64,000 nt of DNA from Hypericum androsaemum (taxonomy: Eukaryota; Streptophyta; Magnoliopsida; Malpighiales; Hypericaceae), in assembly GCA_963995505.1 (NCBI GenBank), contig OZ023195.1, positions 868,001-932,000 on the forward strand, given 5' to 3'. The position numbers and the translations under genes are program-made. The notes under the pieces were generated by a model. The model was not told the origin of the DNA and searched no databases. It saw only the letters and a program-made list of their open reading frames with translations. Shown piece after piece: positions 46,201 to 58,824 of the stretch. Position 1 is the stretch's first letter. Every line of letters starts with the position of its first letter.

Positions 46201-49200
46201 AATGGCACAACAAATCCAATCCGGGATGCAGTCGCTAGGTGCTGGCAACAACCAGGGAACTATGCCGTTGTCGCAGCAGCAAGCGGGGTCAAAATATGTT
46301 AAAGTTTGGGAGGTCAGTTTGGATGGTAACTTAGTGGATAGTAAAGATGATTTGAGCTTTACTACTCTTGGTGTGCGTCTATTGTTTGAGGAACTAAATA
46401 ACTCTGTTGCAATTTCCTCTCTATTAGCTTTTCTGTGCAAGAAAACAGCACTGCCTACTGCATGTAGGGCCTGTTTGGTTATTCCGAGTACTTTTTTCAT
46501 GTATGGTGAGGAGTATTTATCAGATCGTGCTAGTTAATTTGGACCCGATCAGTTGTTGATTGGAAAAGCTTCACAACCAAGTTTTTCTAATATGCTGATA
46601 GTGAGAGTTCAAAATACTCTCTTTTCTATTATTATATTTCAACATAATTTTATATTGTTAATCGATACAGCAATTAACTTCTGAAAACCAACTTGTTGGA
46701 TAAACGTGTATATAATTCATAAATGCTCTACTTTTGTCTATATTATAATCTCAAATTTTAATTAAAAAATCTTCAAATTAGTATTATAATATGAATATAT
46801 ATTTATGTTTTGTTACAACTTTGTATATTTTGTTCCATATACTCTTACTACATTTTATATTATGCATTTTGATCCATCATTGTCAACATCATGCTTCCAA
46901 TAAATTCTGAAGGATTCATTTACATGCAGGGAAACTTGTCCGGTCAGCGGCAAGGGCAGCCTGTCTTCATCACTAGATTGGAAGTAAGCCTGAACTTTTA
47001 CCATGAGCTTTATATGCAGGGTTCTTGCTGCACAGGATCACTTCGATTTTTTCGTTTTTCTGCTATCAGCTTTTGTCGTTATTGTCCTTCCGTTGATTCA
47101 TCAAAGTCTGCATATAATTTTGTGTTCTCTCTTTCTTGCATGACACTTTGTGGGGTTTCTTTTGTGCAGGGTTATAGGAGTGGTTCAGCATCTGAAACGT
47201 AAGTTCAATGATTCAGCTGCTTTAATTATTTGTATAGTTTCTTTTTTCCGTTATATATTGATGTCCAAAGAATTTTCTTCCATAGAGTTGCTCTCTATTT
47301 TAATCTCAGAAAGTAATCCGGTGGGGTATCTTCTTCTGTAAGCTAGGTTAGTCTGTTATTGAAGGTTCTTGACTAGGCTTAAGTCTTGACTTTTTTCCTT
47401 TGTTAGTTGATTGAAACTTGACCTTTTGCTTAAAGAACTATTTGATAGACTTCCCACCGACAGTGTCATGAAAGCAATTTATACTGACTCAAGTTTGATT
47501 ACTTTATTGAAAGATTGGAGGCAAGATATTTAGTGGCGGCAGAAATAAAAAGGCAAGAGACCAAAAAAAAAACTGGAAATGCGAAAGTACTGTATCCATA
47601 ATTATATGAGGGGCATCGTGCCTACCTAGTGTATCATCTTAAATTACATTGTATTGGTTCTTGTATACTTGTTCATTGGAACGTTTGAGGGCATCTAAAA
47701 GATTTCCTCTGAGACTTTCATTTCTTACTGTACAAATATGCTTGTTGAAATGGTCATCTAGATAAGTGTTTGGGATACTATTATATGTTTACTCTTTGCC
47801 AAAACATAATAAGATATGTTAAAGTGTATTCAAGTTGGACTTTGAGTCTCTTGCATGCAATCTGATACAGAATAATGATAATTTCTAATGTGCCCTGCTC
47901 AGGCTTGCTGCCAACTGGCCACTAACCATGCAAATTGTTCGACTAATATCTCAGGACCATATGAATAACAAGTAATTTCCTGACTTTGAAGATTTTATAA
48001 TCTCTGCACAGGTTGTTCGTTTTGTATTACAATAAGATTGGTTTTTTTTGCACCTGTGATATTTTGCAAGGCAATATGTTGGGAAAGCTGATTTTCTGGT
48101 ATTTCGGGCAATGAATCAACATGGATTTCTTGGGCAACTGCAAGATAAAAAGCTTGTAAGTTTCAATGTTTTTTCACCTTTTTGTTGATCTAACTTGTGC
48201 TTTTGTGGGACTCTGGCCAATGCAAACTTGCAATTCGCAGTTCTTCCAAGTAGTTCCACTGTTTGACCTTCATTCTGAGTTAAGGCAATTCACTTTTTTT
48301 TCCTAACATGAATGCAAATACCATTTTACCATCTTGTAACATTTCTCGGGCGAACTTTCATTTCTTAAGCAAGTTAGAGATGAACCATATGAAGGTGTAG
48401 TTGAAAAACGACGGAAAATATGGGTTTAATGTGTTTGTTTTTTTTTCAAGATTACTGAATGGCAACTTCTGTTTAGGTTGCCTTTAGCTTCAGAAACTTC
48501 CAAGGTGGATAATCCAGAGCCTTCAAAACCCTGCTCATGGTAGATCTATTAGACAACTGTAACTGGCAAAATCTTGTGTAGAGGCTAGAGCAATTGGAAT
48601 CTTTAACTTATGCTCGACCTTTTGCTAATTATCTATTTATCTATGTTTATGGAGCTCTTGTTGGGCTAAATGATACTATAGCTAAGATACTTGGTGCTTT
48701 GTAGGAATTTCTAATGGTTCTTGTACTAAGTCTGTCTCGAGCACTTGGAAGGGAAATAGAAAAGGATCCAATCTTAGTTTTTAGACTAGTTTTGCAATTC
48801 CTGCCTTGTGCGACTAATCCCAGAGTTTCTTTCTAGGACCAGCTAACATTTCTATGCCTCAGTCGAGTGGTTCTCTCTTAAGCTGCGTAATGGGAGTGAT
48901 TCTAAACGGTTGACATTGTACTTGTCCTCTTTATTTCTGGACAGATTCTTGACTGCTGTAATAAGAGGTTTAAGAGTCAAAGAATCACTAATATGAACCT
49001 TCTCAACTGAGCACCTCTTTTGGAAATTTTCAGCCATCAGTCGGAGATTTTTATGGTATTTGGTGTTGGATGTACTGACATTAACATACTTCATTTCTAA
49101 ATCTCAGTGTGCAGTTATTCAATTACCATCTCAGACCCTGCTTCTTTCTGTATCCGACAAGGCCTGCCGTTTAATAGGAATGCTTTTCCCTGGGGTAAGT

Positions 49201-50453
49201 TTTTAGTTTCTTGAGTTTGTGTCTTTGCTTCAATGCTTCCTTAATTAATGCAAGTTTTGCTAACTTTAATTGTTTGATCTGTACCTGCGATAGAGCACTT
49301 CTGAACATTCCTGTCCTTGATTTCCTGTTGTCATCAGTGCTTCGTTAAGACTAAAAAGTAGTTCTTATCTAACAGGGAAAGGCTACTACGCGTAATCATT
49401 CCCAGGTCAAGACGATAAAGAAAAAGGCTGTGGAATAATATAGTAGCTCCTAGGAAATATGCAGTTGGGGCAACCAACTTTCTCTTGTTCAATTACACTT
49501 AAGTGGAATTTAATGTTCGAAGAAAGACGATGGAAACTGCCTTTTTTATTATAGTTCTGGCATTTTTAACTTTTTGGTTGTCAAAGGACAACTCACCATA
49601 GTTATGGTAAAATAACTTCCTTGCCAATCGTTAAGTTACCTTCTGACAATTTTCATTAACAATGCTTAAATGGTATCAGAGCTTTCTAACAGAAAATGGA
49701 CAGTAGAGTATTTCCCGTTATTTTTGCATTTGCAAGGAACATATTTTGTCATAACAAGAGAGGGAGTCTGGTAACAGCTAAGAAAGAGTTCTTATTACCG
49801 CCACTCTGTAAAACCAGGATATGGTTGTTTTTAAGCCACAAATTCCAAGCCAGCAGCAAAACCAACAATTGCAACAGCAGCACCAAACGATGCAGACTCA
49901 GCAAATACCTCAGCTGCAACAGCAGCTTCCGCAGATGCAACAACAGCAGCAGCTCTCCCAGCTTCAACAGCAACAGCAGCAGCAGCTCCCCCAGATGCAA
50001 CAGCAGCTCCCCCAGATGCAACAGCTGCAACAACAACAACTTCAACAGCAGCAACAGCAACAGCAACAGCAACAACAACTTCAACAGCAGCAACAGCTGC
50101 AACAACAACAGCAGATGCAACAACAACAGCAGCAACTTCAGCATCAGCAGCAGCTCCCTCAGCTGCAGCAACAACTTCAACATCAGCAACAGCTCCCACA
50201 AATGCAGCAGCAACAGCTTCAGCATCAGCAACAGCTTCCCCAGTTGCAACAGCAAACGCAGCTACAGCAGCAACAACAGCTTCAACAATTGCAGCAGCAG
50301 CAGCAGCATCAGCAACTTCCTCAACAGCAGCAAATGGTTGGTACAGGAATGGGTCAGGCCTACGTTCAAGGTCCGGGCAGATCGTTAGTTTCTCAAGGAC
50401 AAGTCTCCTCTCAGGTACCATCAAACATGCCTGGAGGGTTATACATGAGCTAA
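43224..50453 (+). CDS. MED25: Mediator subunit 25 (MED25/PFT1)
   Basis: Fifteen exons: 43224-43321, 43441-43471, 43604-43667, 43760-43890, 44026-44235, 44328-44393, 44671-44866, 45323-45390, 45503-46312, 46930-46983, 47170-47198, 47903-47971, 48071-48155, 49108-49194, 49818-50453; 877 residues, slightly longer than Arabidopsis MED25. Phases agree throughout. The von Willebrand A domain (about 1-220) opens with KQLIVAVEGTAAMGPYW and contains SGWTRDADVFLQWLSAIPF and GQKHCILVAASNPYPLP; it anchors the protein to Mediator. A long Ser/Gly/Met-rich middle (exon 9) follows. The activator-interacting domain (about 550-673) has SKYVKVWEGNLSGQRQGQ and QIVRLISQDHMNNKQYVGKA. The tail (678-838) is almost pure Gln with Leu/Pro/Met. 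Known as a nuclear coactivator for jasmonate, light and flowering responses. A MULE ends 206 bp upstream of the ATG. Confidence 0.96.
49830..50335 (+). repeat. CAG/CAA-rich glutamine-coding tract of MED25
   Basis: About 500 bp of mixed CAG and CAA codons, with periodic CTC/CTT-CCC (Leu-Pro) interruptions; several LPQMQQQ and LQHQQQLPQ modules repeat. It leaves all frames on both strands nearly open. Confidence 0.9.
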
Positions 50454-51239
50454 TAACTTATACCTGAGAGCTGGGAAGCTGATTGAGTGAATAATTTACT
50501 GTCCAAGGACGTTGTATTTATGGTATGCCCAACTGGAAGCACGCTAAATCAGGCAACTCCGATTAGGCAAGTCATGATGACTGATCAGTGAACTCCAGGT
50601 GATGCTGATAAATGTAACTTCATATTTAAGCTTTCAGTGTATATTTGGATTGATTGGTAGAATCGAGGAAGCATGGGTGGTAGATACATAAGGATTGCAA
50701 TATGTTTCGGGTTCAGGGTCTCGATAAAGGAAATGAGAGGGAGAAGACGATGGAAGTAGTTCAGAAGTTCTTCATTTCTAGTAAAGCAACCTCCTGTATT
50801 AGGACAGCTATTTGCCCCACTGGTTTCCTTGCAACGTGTCGCTCTTTACTTGTAACGGTCATCTAAATTTATGGATTCAAAACCAAGGACAAAGGTTCCT
50901 TTGTTTGCCCAGCATCCCCAGCAACCTCCTTTATGTTCCATACCCACAGTGTGGACATATTGATTCATGCAGAAACAGGGTTAATGATGAAGCTCGAGAT
51001 ATCTGATGAACTGGTCTTACGAAGCGGCTAGAAGAAAAGATATTGCGAGTTGGGTGTTTCTGGTATGCAAGTGCTTTGTCTGTCGAATGCGGATGAAGGG
51101 ACCTGCTGCAAATTCTTATGCAGGTTTGATCTCTTGTTTCCATACCTTGCATTTGTTAGGATCTCTGGCGCTATACCTTGCATTTGTCTGGAGAAGTAAC
51201 AGATGAGTATTCATACGCACGTCGTCGCGGTACTTGTGT
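50454..51239. other. 3' flank of MED25
   Basis: Probably the 3' untranslated region and beyond. The short ORFs at 50812-51206 overlap on both strands and are not supported. Confidence 0.5.
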
Positions 51240-51247
51240 AGTCTGAT

Positions 51248-51777
51248 TAGGGGTGAGCATTTAATCCGATATCCGATGTCCGAATCCGAATCCGAAATTT
51301 TTTTCGGATTCGGATAATTTACTATTCGGATTCGGATTCGGATTATCCGAAGTTTTTAATTCGGATTCGGATTCGGATAACAAAAATAAGAGTTCGGATT
51401 ATCCGAACTATCCGAACTATTGTTGAATTTTTTTTTCTTCTTTATTTTCCTAGTCCCATAGTTAGATTTTTTTCTTTATTTTCATGGGCCGGTGGTTGAA
51501 TATATTTTTTATGATGATGAGAAGGAACTACTAGTTGTGTTGAGACCCAAAAGAAAAGGATCGAGTGTCTCTCGTCGAAGTTTTTGAAGTAATTGTATCT
51601 TTTTTTTTCAATGAGTTGTATTATTTCGGATAGTTCGGATTATCCGAATCCGAATCCGAAAAAAGTTTGGATATTCGGATTCGGATAATTCACTGTTCGG
51701 ATTCGGATTCGGATAGTAAAATATTCAGTTCGAATTTTCGGAAGTTCGGATTCGGATAATCCGAATGCTCACTCCTA
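51248..51777. mobile_element. hAT-like MITE/foldback element
   Basis: A 530-bp element bounded by the perfect 8-bp duplication AGTCTGAT (51240-51247 and 51778-51785). The termini TAGGGGTGAGCA and TGCTCACTCCTA are inverted repeats. Subterminal regions are packed with copies of TTCGGATTCGGAT and its complement, the arrangement expected for transposase binding sites. No coding sequence. Confidence 0.88.
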
Positions 51778-51785
51778 AGTCTGAT

Positions 51786-53681
51786 GCTAGAGTACAACTT
51801 CTAACTTATCGGTCGTAATTGTGCTTTTCTGTCTTAAAGAACAAACCAGAAACAGTAAAAACCTCATGAAACTGAGATGTTTCATTGGGTTCGAGAAGAC
51901 CGCAGCCAGCCAATCTGATGTTAGCAAGTTTGGTCTGTGAAATGTTGAGTGCGTCCTAGTGTAAGGCACTTCTGGTCTAGTAAGGAGGAAATATATGCGA
52001 ATTGGTACACACACACGCACCCAGTTACTCGTGAATGGTGTACAATCTTACCTACCCATGGGTCAGCTTTTGGTACCAGTGGGAATTATTAAGAAAGTGC
52101 ATCTTCATCATCAAACTTGATGAGGTATTGGTATTTCTATATCACCCACCTTTTGCTTTCCGACTACAAAGCCAATGTCGACACTTCAGTGAGTGACTGG
52201 CCCGCCCGCACCAACTTTACCCAAACAAGCAGCCTTCTACCTTTAATCATTTCCACCACAGACCTGGCCCCCCCTCTCATAACATAAATAAACCCTTTTC
52301 TCAATTTGAGATGATTAAGAATTGGTTCAAGTGATAACTGATTTAGATTTACTTACTGAGATCTTGAAATTCAACCCCTTGAATGTAAACAATATTATTT
52401 GAAAAGTTTATAATTAGGTATGACAATACTCGACTTTAAATATCAGAAATTTCGGGAAAAAAAATTGGGATTATCCAAGAATAGATACAAATCACCTACC
52501 AACTAAGAATTTCCCTCATTGGCTCTTCCAAATCAACCAATTCCCAATAATGTCAGTGTGCTTGGAAAATGATCAAGTGTTTAATCGTCACCAAGTCATC
52601 CCATTCCTAGTCTTAATGAGTGAAGCCCACTTCACTAATTTAATCGTAAAGGTATGTGTTACCATATTCCAGCTAAATTCATTGTTTACCACATGATGTT
52701 GATCCTTTCTCCAATAATGCACTAACTTTAAATCGACTAAAGCGTGTGGCGGGTTCGAAGCCACTCCATAGCCGGAATAACTTTCCCCAATCTTTCAATC
52801 TTTATTTTCCTCTCGACATTTTGCATGCTTAGTTTTTTATTTTATTTTTGTGACACCCACTATTTTCTGGACCCGAACATATATGATGCCTTATTGGATA
52901 TCACATTTGTATTTTGCACTTTAATAGATCATTATCTTGTAGTTTTAAAATTCTCTTAGAAATTTTATCCCACTAATAACGAAGTGAAATCACTACATTC
53001 AGTTACTTGAGCTATATCATGTGTAATGCAATATCATTAATTTTAATATGTATGTTATATTATATTACTAATTATTAACCGTGTTTCATGTCACTTCACT
53101 AAGTTAAAAAAAAAAGACAAATTCGATAGCATATAGATTTAAATCTGGATCAGAAGGAGAACGATGATGTCCAAATCAAGACTACCAGTATGTCACGCAG
53201 AAAAAATTAGTAATGTAACATGATACACAGATAATGTTAATGACTTGCAGATATCTCAAGTAACTAGAAATAACTAAGGTTAGCAGGTATTAATTGATTG
53301 TTAGTGTTGGCCAAAAAATTTAGAATCTCAAATAGTGGTACGTCAAAACAAACTTTAATCTTAAATTTTAAAAAAATAAAGTTCTTAGAACGATGCGCTC
53401 ATGAATAAATGCATCTCAGTCACATAAATGTGTTGCAGAAAATATCAGAACAGCCCTTGCATCTGGCAGCTTATGTCCAGGAGCTCACAACAAATGTCAA
53501 AATCCCCCAACAAAAACCAAACATGCCTTTTTCTGTACCTTTATTTATTCCCTTTATTATATAATAACTTTAGACTGACCAGAGAGAGATTGCTGCATAT
53601 ACACAAAGAAGGTGATCACACCCCTCTTATATTAGAGGGAGCTCTTACAGTGTATTCTTCCTTCCATTATCTCATATCAAA
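51786..53681. other. Intergenic, presumed promoter of LHT-like gene
   Basis: AT-rich, with no supported gene. The last few hundred bases should hold the promoter of the permease gene. Confidence 0.5.
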
Positions 53682-56600
53682 ATGGTTTCCACCTCTCCTG
53701 CTTCCAAGGTATTTGTTTTTTTAAATAACTGATGATATCCAGAGTCGATCACCGTTGGAATCACTTACCCTTTGGTTACACAATGTTTTTCTATGAACAG
53801 GAAGATCAGGCCGTCGAGAAATGGACAGAAGGAGATCCCTCCCGCCGGGGGAAATGGTGGTACTCTACTTTCCATTGCGTCACGGCCATGATAGGCGCCG
53901 GTGTCCTCAGTCTCCCTTATGCCATGGCTTACTTGGGCTGGTACGTACCCTTTTCGTGAAACTCTCTCGTATTCAGAGTCGAGCACGCTACTAACCCGAC
54001 AATCCTCATCGTCATCATCGTCAGGGGACCAGGGACGTTGGTTCTCGCTTTATCCTGGTGCTTGACCCTAAACACCATGTGGCAAATGATACAACTCCAC
54101 GAGTGTGTCCCCGGGACCCGGTTCGATCGTTACATCGACCTGGGGAGACATGCTTTTGGTCCGAAACTGGGACCGTGGATCGTGTTGCCTCAGCAGCTCA
54201 TAGTCCAGGTCGGGTGCGACATCGTGTACATGGTCACCGGCGGGAAGTGCCTCAAGAAGTTCATGGAGATGGCATGCACTTCGTGTACTCGCATAAGGCA
54301 GTCCTATTGGATCCTCATATTTGGCGGTATCCACTTCTTCCTCTCTCAGTTGCCCAATTTCAACTCCGTCGCCGGCGTCTCGTTGGCTGCGGCTATCATG
54401 TCTCTGAGGTACCCCCAATTAAATTCTAGGAATAAGTTCACTGTAGAATACGTGGTTTGGTCAATTTTTACATGTGATTATGTAGTTTTAAAACGAATTC
54501 ACTAAAGAGGCTCGAACAACTGCCCGAATCTCCACGACAAAATGACATCGTTTTGGAGGTGATGTGGCACGCCACATGTGCGAGATTTTCGCCATGTGTT
54601 CGCAAGTTCTCTTGAAGGTAAAGTTCCAGTTTTGCCCAAACTTTATTAATTTTTTTAAAATATCCTTAAACCCATAAACCATAGCTAAAACCCAAACCCT
54701 TCTTGGGTTACTCCTGACTGAGTTAGCTTGAGTGTGAGTATCCCGTCTCAGGTTTGGTTACTATGTTCTACTGTTTAGTGTTTACTCTTTCCTTTTTTTC
54801 TTTTATTAATAAAGTTTCATAATTATTAAAAAATAGCTAAAAACTCAAATCCCTAAACCACAAGGTACTAAAGTAAAATTTTTTCTAAATTATATGCATT
54901 TTTATTGTGTATAAGGGTATATATGCAAAATTTTATATAAATTTTTTAGAAGATTTGTGGAAAATTTGAAAGAAATATAATGTAAGTCGGAGCAGCTATC
55001 CCATCCATATAGAAATAGAAGTTTGTGGTACCGATTAGTTTTTTCTTAGTACCTCCGTTGGTGTCCTTGATTCATTGGATATCTATTTTATTTTGGAATG
55101 TGTAATATTAAGTGTTCAAATATTTATAAAAAGTTCAAATATTTTTATATTTAGGTTAGGGTTTTTAGTCTCTTAAATTCTTTTCAAGAATACTATGTGG
55201 TATTTTCTTGTAATATTTACGTGCCAGAGCCGTGCTCTTTCTGAAGGGCAGAAGTAATTTTATTGAAGGACCGGCCAACGGTATCATTGATTGTTCAGGT
55301 TGCAGTTGAGTGCAAGAGACCGTTTTATATTTATTTTTCTGCATGTAGTTCTTTTAATGCCTTCATTTTCATAGTAACACGTGTAAACACACAGTTTTTT
55401 TATTTATACCACATAGTATTCGGACATTCGGATACTCAACGAGTCGACCAATCTAAGTTCGAGTCAATTATGATATTTTCTTTTTCATGTAATATTGTTA
55501 TGTTTCCAATGACTCAAATTTGAGACTTATTAGTTAAGTTAAATAACACTATCATAATATTACATAATTTTCTGTTCCACACAAACATAACATAAGTTCT
55601 TTTTTCGGTTTCGGGTATTTTTTTACAGTTTTCTGATTTAAAATTGACTTTTATTTCTAATTGGTCATGGATCTAAGACTAATTTGTCGCCATAGACTAA
55701 ACACTTGTGAACATTCTAAAAAAAACACTAAACACTTGTGAACGTTTCTTATACATTTCAATTTCACGGTTTAGTTTAGGATTTTTAACTAGAAAAATGA
55801 TTGAATTGCACTTCGTACTTGTTGGAAAATTACTAATATTCTCTACTAAAAATTGAGTCACTCGTACTTGTCAAAAGAAGATAAGTGGCCACGTGGAGCT
55901 ATACTAAACATTACAAATAAAACATTTCTTATTATCTTACATAACTTTTTGAAATCTAATTGCTCATCAAAGATTTAGACAAATTGTTTAAAAAAAGTGC
56001 CACGTGGCAGCTGCCGAAGGGAGGCGACATTTTTTTTTTTTGCAATTTGTAAATTTTTTTGAAGAACGACAAGTTCATACTCGTATGTCCTAATGGTAAC
56101 TTTTTCCCGCATAATTTTTCAAGTTCCATGAGATCAACGGGCTATTCTACATTCCAACAATGTTGCACCAACTTAGCTGTCCTTAAAAGATTTTGACAAA
56201 TTGCAAAAAGAAAAAAAGTGGAGGAAATCAGCTCCTATTTATTAGAATTTAAAACTAGATATTTCAGAAGAAATTTTGTCAGTTTGTTACCCATTTTGCG
56301 AATTTTGTTATGTTTTTTACACTCTCCAATTAACGCCACAAAAATATCACTCTTAACTTGAAGAATATGTCCATAATTGTGCAGCTATTCGACAATAGCG
56401 TGGGTGGGGTGCTTGACCCATGGAAGGCTACCCGATGTGAGCTACGGATACAAGAGCACGAGCTCCGCGGATTACATGTTCCGAGTGTTCAACGCATTGG
56501 GAGAGATATCCTTCGCATTCGCAGGGCACGCTGTTGCGCTCGAGATCCAAGCGACCATCCCTTCGACGCCCGAGAAGCCCTCGAGGGTGCCGATGTGGAA

Positions 56601-57523
56601 AGGCGCCATGGGTGCTTACTTCATCAACGCCATTTGCTACTTCCCTGTGGCACTTATAGGGTACTGGGCATTCGGACAAGACGTTGATGATAATGTCCTC
56701 ATCAACCTTGAACGACCTGCCTGGCTCATTGCCTCTGCCAATCTCATGGTGGTTGTCCATGTCATTGGCAGCTATCAGGTAAATATTGAATCTTGAACTT
56801 CCGTCAATTCAAATTACTTGTGCCGTTGGAGCAATTTCAGTTATTTGCAGGTATACGCCATGCCGGTTTTCGACTTGCTGGAGAGGATGATGGTAAAAAA
56901 AGTGAACTTCCCACCTGGACTTGCACTGAGACTTGTCACTCGATCTACCTATGTTGGTGCGACTTTGATGTTATTACCACAAACTCTTTTGCTCATGACA
57001 TTATTCCTTATTTCGTGGTTAATTTTTTTCTTGCGTTTTGCGATCCGATTTGAAGCGTTCACGCTCTTCGTTGGGGTAACATTCCCGTTCTTCGGTGATC
57101 TTCTCGGCTTCTTTGGTGGATTCGGATTTGCTCCCACGTCATACTTCGTAAGCCATCCATCTTACTCGAATAAAATGACTAATTACCGGAAATGTATCAT
57201 GATTATTTCTCTAGAGCATCATAGAATCTGGAAAATTTCTGCAGCTCCCTAGTATCATGTGGCTGATTATCAAGAAACCTGCAAGATTCAGCCCGAAGTG
57301 GTTCATTAACTGGGTAATTAATCACATCCATCATGCTATATATATATATATTAGCTCTTCTCTGTTCGGGCAACAACGGGTCACGACCTTACACATCTTT
57401 CTTCTGCAATATGTGCTGTTTCAGGGTAGCATATTCGTTGGTGTTTTCATAATGTTGGCATCGACAGTCGGCGGTTTTCGGAATATCATTACGGATGCAT
57501 CTTCTTACAAGTTCTACACATGA
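53682..57523 (+). CDS. LHT-type amino-acid permease (lysine/histidine transporter family)
   Basis: Eight exons: 53682-53708, 53801-53940, 54025-54408, 56385-56778, 56851-56956, 57056-57147, 57245-57313 and 57425-57523, giving 436 residues, usual for the family. Members are plasma-membrane H+-coupled symporters of neutral and acidic amino acids (AAAP superfamily). Motifs: [20 protein letters not shown] and [13 protein letters not shown] (about 27-60), [23 protein letters not shown], a central [62 protein letters not shown] and a C-terminal YKFYT. These give ten or eleven hydrophobic segments. The intron 56957-57055 lacks stops in frame, so retention would insert 33 residues into a membrane loop. 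Intron 3 (1976 bp) contains a Mutator-like insertion. Which LHT paralogue this is cannot be told from sequence alone. Confidence 0.94.
54429..54885. mobile_element. Mutator-like element in LHT intron 3
   Basis: A 457-bp element with inverted ends (GGAATAAGTTCACTGTAG left; its near-complement ending AAAATTTTTTC right) that match the ends at 41737. Flanking 9-mers TAAATTCTA (54420-54428) and TAAATTATA (54886-54894) differ at one base. It begins 20 bp after the exon 3 donor site. No ORF of note. Confidence 0.65.
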
Positions 57524-58340
57524 ATGAATGAATGACAATTATCAAGAGTAATTAATTTGGGAGGAGACCCTTTTTCTTTTTCTTCTAGATGTCCCAAAAC
57601 CAAAACCAAAACCATATGGTGTGTTTTGGGTTGCTAGAGATTGTAAGCAAGTCGGGTGGGTGCCTTCTGTGGTAACGTCACGTACGGTATTCTGATTTGG
57701 ATGACCCCAAGGAAAGTAAGTGAACCTTTTATTTATATATTTAGTCATTATCTCCATCTCTTCGGTCGATGACGACGAGTCTGGAGTGATCGTAAAATCG
57801 GAGAAAAGAAAAGTGTCTGGAATAGGAAATAAGAAAAGCTTTGAGACTATAAAATTTCATTGTATTGGATAGGTTGATGATGGTTTATAGTGTTTATAAA
57901 CTACACTATAAAATTCTTTCCAAACACACTTATTTTTAAAAAAATCTATGGAGTTGGATTCCAATTCTCATTTTTTTTCCAAACAAGGTGTGAAGGAATC
58001 AGATGCTGGGAACTACTATTACATTTATCAAATACAAAGAAAAGGAGACAGATCTGCAGGAAGCAGAGCATATCGTCATCGTTCTTCCCTTCCCACAAAG
58101 TATAAAATGATTCCAAACCTATATAATCTAATGGTGTATCTTTCGATCTATCTACTTGCCGGTATTTGATCCGGTAAACAATAAACCAGGAAGATCGATG
58201 TTTCCTGGTTTCTCCGCAACCGCCTTTCGATTCTGCAAAAAAAAAATGGCGAAAGTACCATCTAAGTCGGTCGGTCTTCACAAATGGTAATGTACTGTTG
58301 ATGTGAATTACATGAAGCGCGGATAAGAACCAAGCGGGGT
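57524..58340. other. 3' flank of LHT-like gene
   Basis: Probable 3' untranslated region and spacer. ORFs at 57890-58169 (+) and 57946-58425 (-) overlap each other. The - strand one partly covers a pseudogene exon in the wrong frame, so neither is reported as a gene. Confidence 0.5.
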
Positions 58341-58354
58341 TAAATCGTGAAGAA

Positions 58355-58824
58355 TCATGGCTCTGCTGTTGACAGAAAGGATTGTATTCCGAAAACAATG
58401 AAAAGAACTCAACCGGATAGAGCAACCTGCGTCGTAACAGAATAAGACATAATGTGGTTGACTTCCCTCCAACGAAGGCGGATTCTCGTCAGCAGCAGCT
58501 AAACCAATTGTAGCTATCTCAAGTGCAGCACATAATCAGAGTTATAAAGGACATGCAAAGGACCATTGACTTTGAAGATGGAAGTTCCAGCAAACACTAG
58601 TTGAAATGTCCTTTCTTACCTGGCTTTTGTCACCCCCATTCACCAAAGAAAGTTATCGAAAATGCCTGCAGAAGATTTAAGCTCATTAAAATGTAAAATG
58701 TTAGTTCCAGAGAGCAACGACTATAAATGATCAAGACATAGTGTCACCTTCAAAAATATATAGGAGAGAAGAACTGCAACAGCAACGGCAACGGTCGCCT
58801 CTTCTTTTTTGATCCGTCATCATC
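58355..58824 (-). pseudogene. GDT1/PML-type (UPF0016, TMEM165-like) cation transporter, 3' fragment
   Basis: Four exon remnants in order on the - strand: 58824-58748 (DDDGSKKKRRPLPLLLQFFSP), 58665-58620 (AFSITFFGEWG), about 58521-58466 (ATIGLAAADENP) and 58427-58355 (VALSG then VLFIVFGIQSFLSTAEP). These match the second half of Golgi-type GDT1-like proteins (Arabidopsis At1g25520/At1g68650 class), which move Mn2+ or Ca2+ and carry the hallmark E-x-G-D-K/R-S/T motif. Damage: an extra TA near 58754 shifts the frame before AFSITFF; a fifth G in the run at 58632-58636 breaks EWGDKSQ; the acceptor before ATIGLA is lost; a TGA interrupts VALSG-VLF. The N-terminal half is not found upstream. Splice sites around the first two remnants survive, suggesting loss of a once intron-containing gene copy. 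Confidence 0.8.

Noticed and set aside
49749..50424. Long antisense and shifted-frame ORFs (poly-Leu, poly-Ala/Val, Asn/Ser-rich)
   Set aside because: They are other-frame readings of the CAG/CAA tract coding the MED25 glutamine tail.
54058..54429. Alternative-frame ORFs over LHT exon 3
   Set aside because: Shadow frames of the conserved permease exon.
57946..58425. 159-codon - strand ORF
   Set aside because: Its first codons overlap the GDT1 relic exon in a different frame, and the rest has no motif.
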